From Pedobacter kyonggii (GTDB lineage: Bacteria; Bacteroidota; Bacteroidia; Sphingobacteriales; Sphingobacteriaceae), in NCBI RefSeq assembly GCF_004310665.1, contig NZ_SIXF01000015.1:62001-126000 (forward strand): DNA of 64,000 nt. Reading direction: 5' to 3'. Below are positions 9,759 to 17,293 of this stretch, piece after piece (within the stretch, counting starts at the first letter, position 1; the number at the start of each line of letters is the position of its first letter). The position numbers and the translations under genes are program-made. The notes under the pieces are model-generated. The model saw only the letters and a list, made by a program, of their open reading frames with translations, had not been told where the DNA came from and did not search any database.

Positions 9759-9788
9759 AGGAACAAATTGTTATTATTTCTCTTTGTA

Positions 9789-11909
9789 TTATCTTACAAA
9801 TGCCATGGCTACTCCGCCGTCAACATTTAAAACATTTCCAGTTGATTTTTGCAGCAAGCCACCTACAAAAGCGAAACAGGCATTGGCAATATCATCCGGT
9901 AATATGATCTGGTTCAATAAGGTACGTTTGGCGTAATAAGCCGGTAGCTCTGCAACGGTAATTCCATAAGCTTTTGCACGGCCTTCTGCCCAACCGCCTG
10001 CCCAGATATTGCTATCACTGATTACAGCATCAGGGTTAACCACATTTACACGGATATTATCGGCTCCCAATTCTGCAGCATTTAACCTGCTCAAATGTAA
10101 CTGAGCAGCTTTTGCACTGCCATAACCGGCATTGTTAGGTCCGCTTACCAGGGCGTTCTTACTTACAATATTAATGATATCGCCACCAATATCCTGCTTT
10201 TGCATCGTATTTGTTGCAGCCTGAGTGATAAAAAACTGACCTTTTACCAAAACATCATATAATAAGTCCCAATCCTTCTCGGTATGATCGGCAATGGTTT
10301 TAGAAATCGATAATCCTGCATTGTTTACAATAATATCTACTCCACCAAAAGCCAAAGCTGCCGAATCGAAAGCTTGTTTAATATCTGCTTCGCTGGTTAC
10401 ATTTAAAATTGCGGTACTATAAGAATCTTTACCATACAGGCTCGCAAATTCCTTACCTGCTTCTTCCAAACGCTCGGCATTCATATCGTTTAAAATCACC
10501 ACACCACCTTCTGCAACAAACTTTTTAGCAATTGCTTTACCTATACCACCTGCACTACCGGTTATCAAAGCAATTTTACCTGTTAAAGGTTTTGGCTTAG
10601 GCATGCGCTGTAACTTCGCTTCTTCCAACAACCAATATTCGATGTTAAAAGCTTCCTGATGCGGCAATGAAGTATATTCTGAAACGGCCTCTGCCCCTTT
10701 CATTACGTTAATGGCATTGATATAGAATTCTGCAGCCACTCTTGCGGTCTGTTTATCTTTAGAGAAGGTAAACATGCCAATTCCAGGGTATAAAATAACC
10801 ACCGGGTTGGTATCGCGGATAGCCGGACTGTTTGGGTGTTTACAGGCTTCGTAATAAGCCGTGTACATTGCCCTATATGCTTCGAAAGCAGGCTCTAAAG
10901 TTTCTTTTAGTGCTTTAACATCCGATAAATCGGCATCGCTGGCTAAAGTTAATACCAGCGGACTAATTTTAGTCCTTAAAAAGTGATCAGGACAGCTTGT
11001 GCCCATTGGTGCAAGGCGATCAAGATCGTTAGAATTGATGAATTCTAAAACACGGGTGTCGTCGGTAAAATGACCGATCATGTGCTGTTTAGAAGAACAT
11101 AAACCACGCAAAACAGGTGCTAAAGCAGCCGCTTGTTGTTTACGCTGATCTGATGCGGCACTTTCAATCTTTTGTCCGCCAAAAACAGGACCTTTTTTAC
11201 CATAGTTCTGGTTAAGGTAATCAGAACAGATTTCGATAACTTCTAAGGTATTCAGGTAACTTTCATAAGCTGTATCACCCCAGGTAAACAAACCGTGTGA
11301 GCCCAACATAATTCCACGGATACCTGGGTTTTCATCTAAACATTGCTTTAATTGTAGGCCTAGTTCGAAACCAGGTTTTTTCCATTCTACCCAGCCTATC
11401 GTTCCGCCAAATAATTCTTCGGTAATTTTTTTACCGTCTTTAGCCGCAGCGATGGCAATGGCCGCATCTGGATGCAAGTGATCGATATGTGCAAATGGTA
11501 GAAAACCATGCAAAGGGGTATCTATTGATGGTGCTTTAGAGCTTAAATCGAAAATACAGTGGTTAAACAGTTCAACCATTTCATCTTCGTGTTCTACACC
11601 ACGGTAAATATTTTTCAGACTACGCAAACGATCAACATATAATGCTGCAAGACCACTTTTCTTTAAGGTACCTAAATCGCCACCTGAACCTTTTACCCAC
11701 ATTACTTCGGTTTCTAGGCCGGTAAGCGGATCTTTTTCCAATACTTTACACGAGGTATTTCCACCTCCATAATTGGTTAAGCGTAAATCTGCACCCAATA
11801 AATTTGAGCGATAAATTAAGAGGGCAACTTCATCACCAGCAAGTTTTGCGGCTTCCTCTTCATCCCACAAATAGCTTACGTGCTTATAACTTTTCGTATC
11901 GATTGACAT
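9789..11909 (-). CDS. Bifunctional rhamnulose-1-phosphate aldolase / short-chain alcohol dehydrogenase
   Basis: 706 aa, the usual length of the fused enzyme. The N-terminal ~420 residues are a class II aldolase domain with zinc-binding histidines in 'HIDHLHPDAAIA' (around residue 146) and 'GSHGLFTWG' (around 206). The C-terminal ~260 residues are an SDR domain with GSAGGIGKA near residue 450, 'NNAGLS', catalytic YGSAK near 596 and the terminal 'NVDGGVAMAF'. The aldolase splits L-rhamnulose 1-phosphate into dihydroxyacetone phosphate and L-lactaldehyde; the SDR half is expected to oxidise or reduce the lactaldehyde with NAD. It lies 28 nt after the transporter gene. The family is often annotated RhaD/RhaE-like (rhaEW). 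Confidence 0.93.
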   Translation of the reverse strand: MSIDTKSYKHVSYLWDEEEAAKLAGDEVALLIYRSNLLGADLRLTNYGGGNTSCKVLEKDPLTGLETEVMWVKGSGGDLGTLKKSGLAALYVDRLRSLKNIYRGVEHEDEMVELFNHCIFDLSSKAPSIDTPLHGFLPFAHIDHLHPDAAIAIAAAKDGKKITEELFGGTIGWVEWKKPGFELGLQLKQCLDENPGIRGIMLGSHGLFTWGDTAYESYLNTLEVIEICSDYLNQNYGKKGPVFGGQKIESAASDQRKQQAAALAPVLRGLCSSKQHMIGHFTDDTRVLEFINSNDLDRLAPMGTSCPDHFLRTKISPLVLTLASDADLSDVKALKETLEPAFEAYRAMYTAYYEACKHPNSPAIRDTNPVVILYPGIGMFTFSKDKQTARVAAEFYINAINVMKGAEAVSEYTSLPHQEAFNIEYWLLEEAKLQRMPKPKPLTGKIALITGSAGGIGKAIAKKFVAEGGVVILNDMNAERLEEAGKEFASLYGKDSYSTAILNVTSEADIKQAFDSAALAFGGVDIIVNNAGLSISKTIADHTEKDWDLLYDVLVKGQFFITQAATNTMQKQDIGGDIINIVSKNALVSGPNNAGYGSAKAAQLHLSRLNAAELGADNIRVNVVNPDAVISDSNIWAGGWAEGRAKAYGITVAELPAYYAKRTLLNQIILPDDIANACFAFVGGLLQKSTGNVLNVDGGVAMAFVR

Positions 11910-11937
11910 TCTTATATTCTATTTAAATTTTTATTTA

Positions 11938-13032
11938 TTAACCTTTTATTGAATTACCATAACCCACAATGAGTACCGAAATGATGATGGTTAAAATACC
12001 CGCCAAAACAGTAATCAATGTTTTTCTCGACACACCTTTCCACTCTTTCAATACCAATCCCCATACATTGGCAATTAAAATGATAAAGGCCATGTGAAGA
12101 ATCCACGAACTGGCACCATTGCCCATTTTGCTTTCGCCCATGCCATAGAAAAAGAACTGTAAGAACCATGTAGTACCTGCCAGGGCAGAAAAAATATAGT
12201 TTTTTAACAGCGGCGTTTTTGCATTGGTATAATCGCCAAATGTTTTATTCCTTGCATTTAATACCATACACCAGATAAAATTAGTGGTTAGGCCTCCCCA
12301 AAGCACAATTACATAAGTAACGTTGTTCTGGAATAAGAAATTACCTGTTTCAGCAGGATTTGCTGCTTTCCAGATTGCATTAGCGGCATCAGCCATTGGT
12401 TTACCGGCTTCGATACCAAAATTAAAGCAGGCACTTAAAACACCCGAAACAATACCTACGAATAACCCTAGACCGAATTTATATTCTGTTTTCACCTCCA
12501 TGCCATGCGGATCGGTAATGCCAGATTTCATTTCCTTTTCTTTCATCATACCTGCTTTACCGCAGATTACAATACCGATAACACAGACTAAAAGCCCCAG
12601 CAATACCATACGCCCCCAATCGGTGTGCAAAAACATGGTAAAAGTATCTTTACCTGCCTGCGGAAAAAAATCGAAGTAAATGGATGGCAGGATTGAACCC
12701 AAAACCATACAAAGCCCTAAAATGATACTACTTCCTAATGATACGCCCAGATAACGAACGCCTAAACCATAGGTTAAGCCTCCAATCCCCCAAAGCACAC
12801 CAAAAAAATAGGTTAACCATAAAATACTACCATTGGTACTGGTGATAATTGCCGTAAAATTCGGGATGGTTAAAAAAGCAGCAAGCGGCGGAACGATTAA
12901 CCAGGAGAAGATTCCTCCAACGATCCAGTAACTTTCCCAGGCCCAGCCTTTTACTTTTTTGTACGGAATATAAAAACTTCCAGAGGCGAAACCACCGAAG
13001 AAATGAAAAATTACACCTAAAATTGCTTGCAT
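11938..13032 (-). CDS. rhaT: L-rhamnose/proton symporter RhaT
   Basis: 364 aa, hydrophobic throughout with about ten predicted membrane segments. Features typical of RhaT proteins are the N-terminal 'GVIFHFFGGFASGSFYIPYKKVK', 'LTYFFGVLWGIGGLTYGLGVRYLG' and the C-terminal 'VLKEWKGVSRKT'. It imports L-rhamnose with protons across the inner membrane. It is the first gene of the minus-strand rhamnose operon, so the promoter should lie in 13033-13300. Confidence 0.92.
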   Translation of the reverse strand: MQAILGVIFHFFGGFASGSFYIPYKKVKGWAWESYWIVGGIFSWLIVPPLAAFLTIPNFTAIITSTNGSILWLTYFFGVLWGIGGLTYGLGVRYLGVSLGSSIILGLCMVLGSILPSIYFDFFPQAGKDTFTMFLHTDWGRMVLLGLLVCVIGIVICGKAGMMKEKEMKSGITDPHGMEVKTEYKFGLGLFVGIVSGVLSACFNFGIEAGKPMADAANAIWKAANPAETGNFLFQNNVTYVIVLWGGLTTNFIWCMVLNARNKTFGDYTNAKTPLLKNYIFSALAGTTWFLQFFFYGMGESKMGNGASSWILHMAFIILIANVWGLVLKEWKGVSRKTLITVLAGILTIIISVLIVGYGNSIKG

Positions 13033-13082
13033 GCGCTATTAATATATTTGGTTGCTCTAAAATAGAATATACGGTAATTTTA

Positions 13083-13101
13083 ACTGTTATGCACTGTTAT
13101 G
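13083..13101. promoter_or_regulatory. Tandem 10-bp repeat ahead of rhaT, candidate operator
   Basis: ACTGTTATG occurs twice with a 10-bp period (13083-13091 and 13093-13101), 51 nt upstream of the rhaT start and in the region where the operon promoter must lie. A helically phased direct repeat is a plausible regulator site, but no matching copy elsewhere was established. The rest of the 457-nt gap holds only dispersed repeats. Confidence 0.35.
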
Positions 13102-13263
13102 GATGTGAAATAATATGGGATTATTTAGTCGGAAGACCGAAGACGGAGGTTGGAAGTTATGGTGTAGAATTACAAGCGTGTTGTAGTGGGCTTTTGGGTT
13201 AATTTTCGTGGTGTCGGATATTACTATCTGACACACATCTAATTCTTTATCTATCTTGATTAG

Positions 13264-13321
13264 AAGATTGCTTCACACTCTCCCACTATTCCTACGCTTC
13301 TGTTCGCAAAGACGATTTTTC
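13264..13321. repeat. Dispersed repeat copy 1 (GATTGCTTC ... TTCGCAA.GACGA)
   Basis: The block AAGATTGCTTCAC, ~20 variable bases, CTACGCTTCTGTTCGCAAAGACGATTT recurs about 185 bp further on (13449-13490). GATTGCTTC and the GCAATGACG of copy 2 are half-complementary, as in the 'GCAATGAC' palindromic repeats of these genomes. Non-coding. Confidence 0.5.
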
Positions 13322-13448
13322 GCAGGGGTAGAGATTTAGTTCTGTGTTGACCAGCGGGCTATAATGATGTTATATTTTTCCCTCAGAAGAAGATAAGCGC
13401 AGATTAATCTGGTATCAGATCAAATACTTTTTATTTTTTTAGCTTTAA

Positions 13449-13490
13449 AGATTGCTTCACTATCTTACGCTTCAGTTCGCAATGACGATT
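13449..13490. repeat. Dispersed repeat copy 2
   Basis: AGATTGCTTCACTATCTTACGCTTCAGTTCGCAATGACGATTT pattern, in blocks matching copy 1 at 13264-13321. It ends at the stop codon of the alpha/beta hydrolase gene and may form its transcript end. Confidence 0.5.
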
Positions 13491-14347
13491 TATGTAGTTG
13501 GAAGCGCATAAATTAGCTTCGCAATATCTTCAATTACCTCAACCGATCTGAGGATTTTATAATGCCCTAGGTCTTCAAAAGATTTCGACCTGATTGCAGG
13601 ATATTTATCCAGAAATTCTTTAAGGAACGGGTATGGCGAAATATGATCGGCTGGATCGAATACCAGGAAATGATTTAAATCCGGACTTAGTTGATACAGT
13701 TCTGTCAGGTTAAAGTGGCTAACAGGAACGGGGAATTCTTTGGCAAAGTTGCTGAAAAAAATATCCTGATCCTTTATGCCGATGTTCACCGAATCTAAAC
13801 TTTGTTCAAAGTTTTCTTTCAGTCTGATTAATGGTGCGATGCTAATGAGCAGATTGGGAATTAAACCGAGCTCCTGCAAAGCAATTACATTAGCCATGCC
13901 ACCAAGCGAATGTCCGATCAGAACATCAGGCTGCGCATAGTTTAAGGCAATAGATTTTACTGAACCGGCATATAACATCAGGTTGGAAAATTCAGAGATT
14001 GAGCTTCCGTTGCCAGGTGCATCAAAAGCAATAATTTCCAGGTCATCTATTTTCTGGAGTTCAATAATCAGCTCATAAAAATCTAAAGCCTTCGAAGCCC
14101 AGCCATGCGTAAGTAACACTTTACGTTTTCCATTTCCCCAGCTAAAGCAGTTAATGGTTATATCAGCATTGGTAAAATAGGCATCAAAAACCTTAAGGCT
14201 AAACTGTTTCGAGGTAGCAATAAGCTGTTCCTGGTGCAGGCGTAAGGGCATTTTGGGCGAGTAGAAAATAAACTCACGCATTAAAGCTGCATCAGGCGCT
14301 GCCTGTGTTAATTTTAGCTCGTTTACAATTTGTTTTAGCCTTTTCAA
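13490..14347 (-). CDS. Alpha/beta hydrolase
   Basis: 285 aa. The nucleophile elbow 'DVLIGHSLGGMANVIAL' (GHSLG) and the oxyanion-strand region 'LLTHGWASKALDFYELI' identify an alpha/beta hydrolase; 'FDPADHISPY' probably carries the acid Asp and 'EDLGHYKIL' the catalytic His. No signal peptide, so cytoplasmic. Substrate unknown. It sits 18 nt after the MazG-like gene and is likely co-transcribed with it. Confidence 0.88.
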   Translation of the reverse strand: MKRLKQIVNELKLTQAAPDAALMREFIFYSPKMPLRLHQEQLIATSKQFSLKVFDAYFTNADITINCFSWGNGKRKVLLTHGWASKALDFYELIIELQKIDDLEIIAFDAPGNGSSISEFSNLMLYAGSVKSIALNYAQPDVLIGHSLGGMANVIALQELGLIPNLLISIAPLIRLKENFEQSLDSVNIGIKDQDIFFSNFAKEFPVPVSHFNLTELYQLSPDLNHFLVFDPADHISPYPFLKEFLDKYPAIRSKSFEDLGHYKILRSVEVIEDIAKLIYALPTT

Positions 14348-14365
14348 TTCGAGCCTATTTACGGG

Positions 14366-14833
14366 TTAAACCAAATGTGATTTTAAATCAGCTGGAGAAT
14401 AGTTGATTGATTTTAAGGTCTTGTCGTCAGATTTCCTGAATACCAGAAACAGTCCGTCGATTTCTTTGTAATAAGATTCTGTCTGGTCTTTATTTAAGTA
14501 AAACTGAATGGTTTGTTCAGCCTCTTCTACGGTTTTGCAGGCTTTGCTCATATTGGAGCGGTGAACTTCATCAAATAAAGTCTTAAATTTTCCACCTAAG
14601 CCGAACTCATGGATAGCACCGGCCAAAACATACTGCAGATCGCAAAGGGCATCAGCAACTTCTACAAGATCATCATTTTCTACTGCTTCCTGTAGTTCTT
14701 TCAACTCTTCGGCTAAAAGCGAAATACGCAAATTGGCTCTCTGTTTTGAAGGAATAACCGGACTTTCTAAAATTGGATGTTTAAAGGTAGTATGAAATTC
14801 TGCAACCTGGTTTAGCGAATTCGTTTCTTGCAT
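14366..14833 (-). CDS. MazG-like nucleoside triphosphate pyrophosphohydrolase
   Basis: 155 aa, all-helical. The metal-binding pattern of the all-alpha NTP pyrophosphatases is visible: 'LLAEELKELQEAV' followed by 'LVEVADALCDLQYVLAG' (EExxE then ExxxD-type). Related to the phosphoribosyl-ATP pyrophosphohydrolase (HisE)/MazG superfamily, it probably hydrolyses a non-canonical or damaged NTP to NMP and pyrophosphate. It is not in a histidine operon, so a HisE role is unlikely. First gene of a two-gene unit with the hydrolase. Confidence 0.82.
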   Translation of the reverse strand: MQETNSLNQVAEFHTTFKHPILESPVIPSKQRANLRISLLAEELKELQEAVENDDLVEVADALCDLQYVLAGAIHEFGLGGKFKTLFDEVHRSNMSKACKTVEEAEQTIQFYLNKDQTESYYKEIDGLFLVFRKSDDKTLKSINYSPADLKSHLV

Positions 14834-15265
14834 GGTGATGTTTGATTTAATCTTTATACAGCAAACTTAAAAAAAATCGGAAGAAATAATGGGGAGAATT
14901 TATGCACAGTGTTAGGTTAATCGGTTAACTGTTTAAATTGGTTAATTGATTGTTGAACTGTTAAAACTGACTAGCGAGCTAATCGATTGATTTATCCGGC
15001 CATTTCTTGCCATGGAACACTGATTTGCACGAAAAGTAAAAAGAGACGCGTCATTCTGAATTTATTTCAGAATCTATCTGACTAGTTTTTTGCCGCAGAA
15101 AAACGGATTTGCACAGAACTTACTTTGAGCTTTAGTCTTTTACCTTTTTACCATTAAGAGATTAAGCACATTAAGATAAAAACGGCTTACCAGAGTTCAT
15201 CCCAACAATTTAACAATCAAACCTTCAACAATTAACCTGTTAACCGATTTATACAATTAACCAAA
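14834..15265. other. Non-coding repeat-rich gap
   Basis: 432 nt without a credible gene. It holds GGTTAAC/GTTAACTG-type AT-rich repeats (14913-14980 and 15190-15262) similar to those at 19720-19848, and a short palindromic block CATTCTGAATTTATTTCAGAATC (15051-15074, split by a 5-nt centre). No promoter could be placed with confidence. Confidence 0.5.
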
Positions 15266-16000
15266 CTACCCATTCTTTTTCCCTTCCCTCACCACTTTAA
15301 AAAAATCCTCCTTATAGGTTTCGCCAATTGGAATGGCCTGATCGTTAATATAAACGGTATTCCCATCTATCATCTTAATTTTTTCGATAGAGATAATGTA
15401 CGATTTATGAATGCGGTAAAATGGTGGCCGGGGCAGTTCGGTTTCCAGCTCACGCAGTGCCTGGTAGGTCACAATCCTTTGGGTGGCGGTATAAACCGAA
15501 ACATAGTTTTTCAATCCTTCAATGTATAGGATATCTTCATAATTAACCTTAATAAACTTGTTCTTGGTATCGCCTTTAATGAAAATGAAATCGTTCCCCT
15601 GCATTACCTGCTGACTAACTACTTCTTGTTGCACAGGTGCCACAGGCATTAAAATCTGCTGTGCTTTAGTGGCTGCTTTATAAAAACGCTCGTATGAGAT
15701 CGGTTTAAGCAAATAGTCTAGCACATCAAGATCAAAGCCTTCTAAAGCATATTCTGGATAAGCTGTGGTTAGGATTACCTTGCATTTACCTCCACAGATT
15801 TTTAAAAACTGGATCCCGGTTAACTCTGGCATCTGTATGTCTAAAAAAACAAGATCAACTTTACCTTCCTGAACCAGGTTAAGTGCTTCAAAAGCATCTG
15901 TAGTGGTCCCAACCAATGCTAAAAAAGGGGTTTTATTGATAAAGGCAGCAATAATATCTGAGGCGTAAGATTCATCATCAACGGCAAGGCAACGGATCAT
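15266..16000 (-). CDS. LytTR-family response regulator
   Basis: 244 aa. The receiver domain occupies residues 1-120 with acidic pair D8-D9, phosphoacceptor D54 ('LVFLDIQMPE') and the later Lys in 'LLKPISY'. A LytTR DNA-binding domain fills the C-terminal 100 residues ('DILYIEGLKNYVSVYT', 'FYRIHKSYIISIEKI'). It is 78 nt downstream of its LytS-type kinase on the same strand. The pair probably senses an envelope signal; the divergent outer-membrane receptor gene at 17294 is a likely target. Confidence 0.93.
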   Translation of the reverse strand: MIRCLAVDDESYASDIIAAFINKTPFLALVGTTTDAFEALNLVQEGKVDLVFLDIQMPELTGIQFLKICGGKCKVILTTAYPEYALEGFDLDVLDYLLKPISYERFYKAATKAQQILMPVAPVQQEVVSQQVMQGNDFIFIKGDTKNKFIKVNYEDILYIEGLKNYVSVYTATQRIVTYQALRELETELPRPPFYRIHKSYIISIEKIKMIDGNTVYINDQAIPIGETYKEDFFKVVREGKKNG

Positions 16001-16078
16001 GGTTAAGGTTTAGCGGTTAGGGGTTGGCGATTAGCGTGAATTAACATTAGAATAGTTCTCAATGATACAAATTATCCT

Positions 16079-17086
16079 TTACAGATTTAAGATCAAAGTG
16101 CTTTTATAGGTATTGCCATTATTCGAAATCAACAATTCATGTTTTTCGGGATAAATCAGATCCAACCTACGGTGGATATTTACCATGCCCACACCGCTTG
16201 AATGATCTTTCTGCGCATGGCTGATCTTATTGCTCACCTCGAAACTTAAGCGTTTGTTCTGCACCTTAAGTTTAATGCGTACAGGCTGTGCTTCATCATT
16301 TACCACGCCATGTTTAAGCGCATTTTCAACAAATGGGATCAGGATCAGCGAAGCTATTTTTTGATTGGCAATGCCCTCGGTAGTAAAGTCGACATAAAAT
16401 TTGGGTTCAAAACGCATCTTAAATAATGCAATATAACTCTCCAGGTATTCCACTTCCTTTTCTAAACTTACCTTTCCATCCGGACTATCATTTAAAGTAT
16501 AACGCATCAGATCAGATAACCGCAAAACAGCATTGGCCAGTTTATCGGAAACGGGAATAGCTAGGGAGTACACATAATTTAAAGTATTGTACAGAAAGTG
16601 TGGATTGATCTGCGATTTTAAAAATAAAAGTTCAGCCTTCACCACTTCTTCCTTAAGTTTCCTGTTCACCTGTTCCGATTTAAAGCTCTGCTCGATACCA
16701 TAAACCGCAGCCGGTGTTACAATGAACCCGATACTCCAATAAATATTATCTGAGATGTACTCCCAGGCAGTTGTACGGTCGTCGTAGTTATGAAAACCAA
16801 GCCATTTTAAATAAAGTACTTCTTCTATTAAATACCTAAGTACAATAAATACCCCTATGGTAAACAAAATGCCTCCAATTAACTGAAGTACTTTATTCTT
16901 TTTCAAAAATCTTGGATATACCCATAAGTAACAGATGTAGAACTCTATCAATTGTATGAAATTCATAGAGATACTCAAAGCGGCCTTGCTAAAAGTTGTG
17001 CCATCAATTAAATAGCCGCCATAAAAATACCCCAAAACAAGTACCCAGCACAGAATATGAATAGAAATGGTTTTTATTGTTTTCAT
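16079..17086 (-). CDS. LytS-type sensor histidine kinase (His_kinase family)
   Basis: 335 aa. About four membrane segments span the first ~130 residues, then the phosphoacceptor 'QINPHFLYNTLN' (His around residue 162) and the ATPase N-box 'VENALKHG' (~255) with 'GVGMVNIHRRL'. No extracellular sensor domain is evident, so the signal is probably perceived in the membrane. It partners the LytTR regulator downstream. The ATG at 17086 sits four bases after a perfect TAGTTTTG -7 box, implying a leaderless or nearly leaderless mRNA. Confidence 0.92.
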   Translation of the reverse strand: MKTIKTISIHILCWVLVLGYFYGGYLIDGTTFSKAALSISMNFIQLIEFYICYLWVYPRFLKKNKVLQLIGGILFTIGVFIVLRYLIEEVLYLKWLGFHNYDDRTTAWEYISDNIYWSIGFIVTPAAVYGIEQSFKSEQVNRKLKEEVVKAELLFLKSQINPHFLYNTLNYVYSLAIPVSDKLANAVLRLSDLMRYTLNDSPDGKVSLEKEVEYLESYIALFKMRFEPKFYVDFTTEGIANQKIASLILIPFVENALKHGVVNDEAQPVRIKLKVQNKRLSFEVSNKISHAQKDHSSGVGMVNIHRRLDLIYPEKHELLISNNGNTYKSTLILNL

Positions 17087-17090
17087 GGAC

Positions 17091-17098
17091 CAAAACTA
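17091..17098 (-). promoter_or_regulatory. Bacteroidota -7 box TAGTTTTG ahead of the LytS gene
   Basis: On the minus strand TAGTTTTG matches TAnnTTTG exactly and ends 4 nt before the kinase ATG. A transcript starting at the usual distance would begin at or next to the start codon. No clear -33 TTTG partner was identified. Confidence 0.5.
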
Positions 17099-17293
17099 TA
17101 CAAAGCTTTTCTAACCGCCTATTTTCTTATTCCAAACCTGCATATAATTATCCCAACCTGTGCATTTTAAGGATCAACACCTTTTATTGTCCGAAAAAGC
17201 ATTGGGATAATATTTTAAAGGGTTGGGATTATTTAATTTTTAGGTTGATGCAACCTCTTCATCTTTGAATCGTCAATATAAAACAAACACGAT

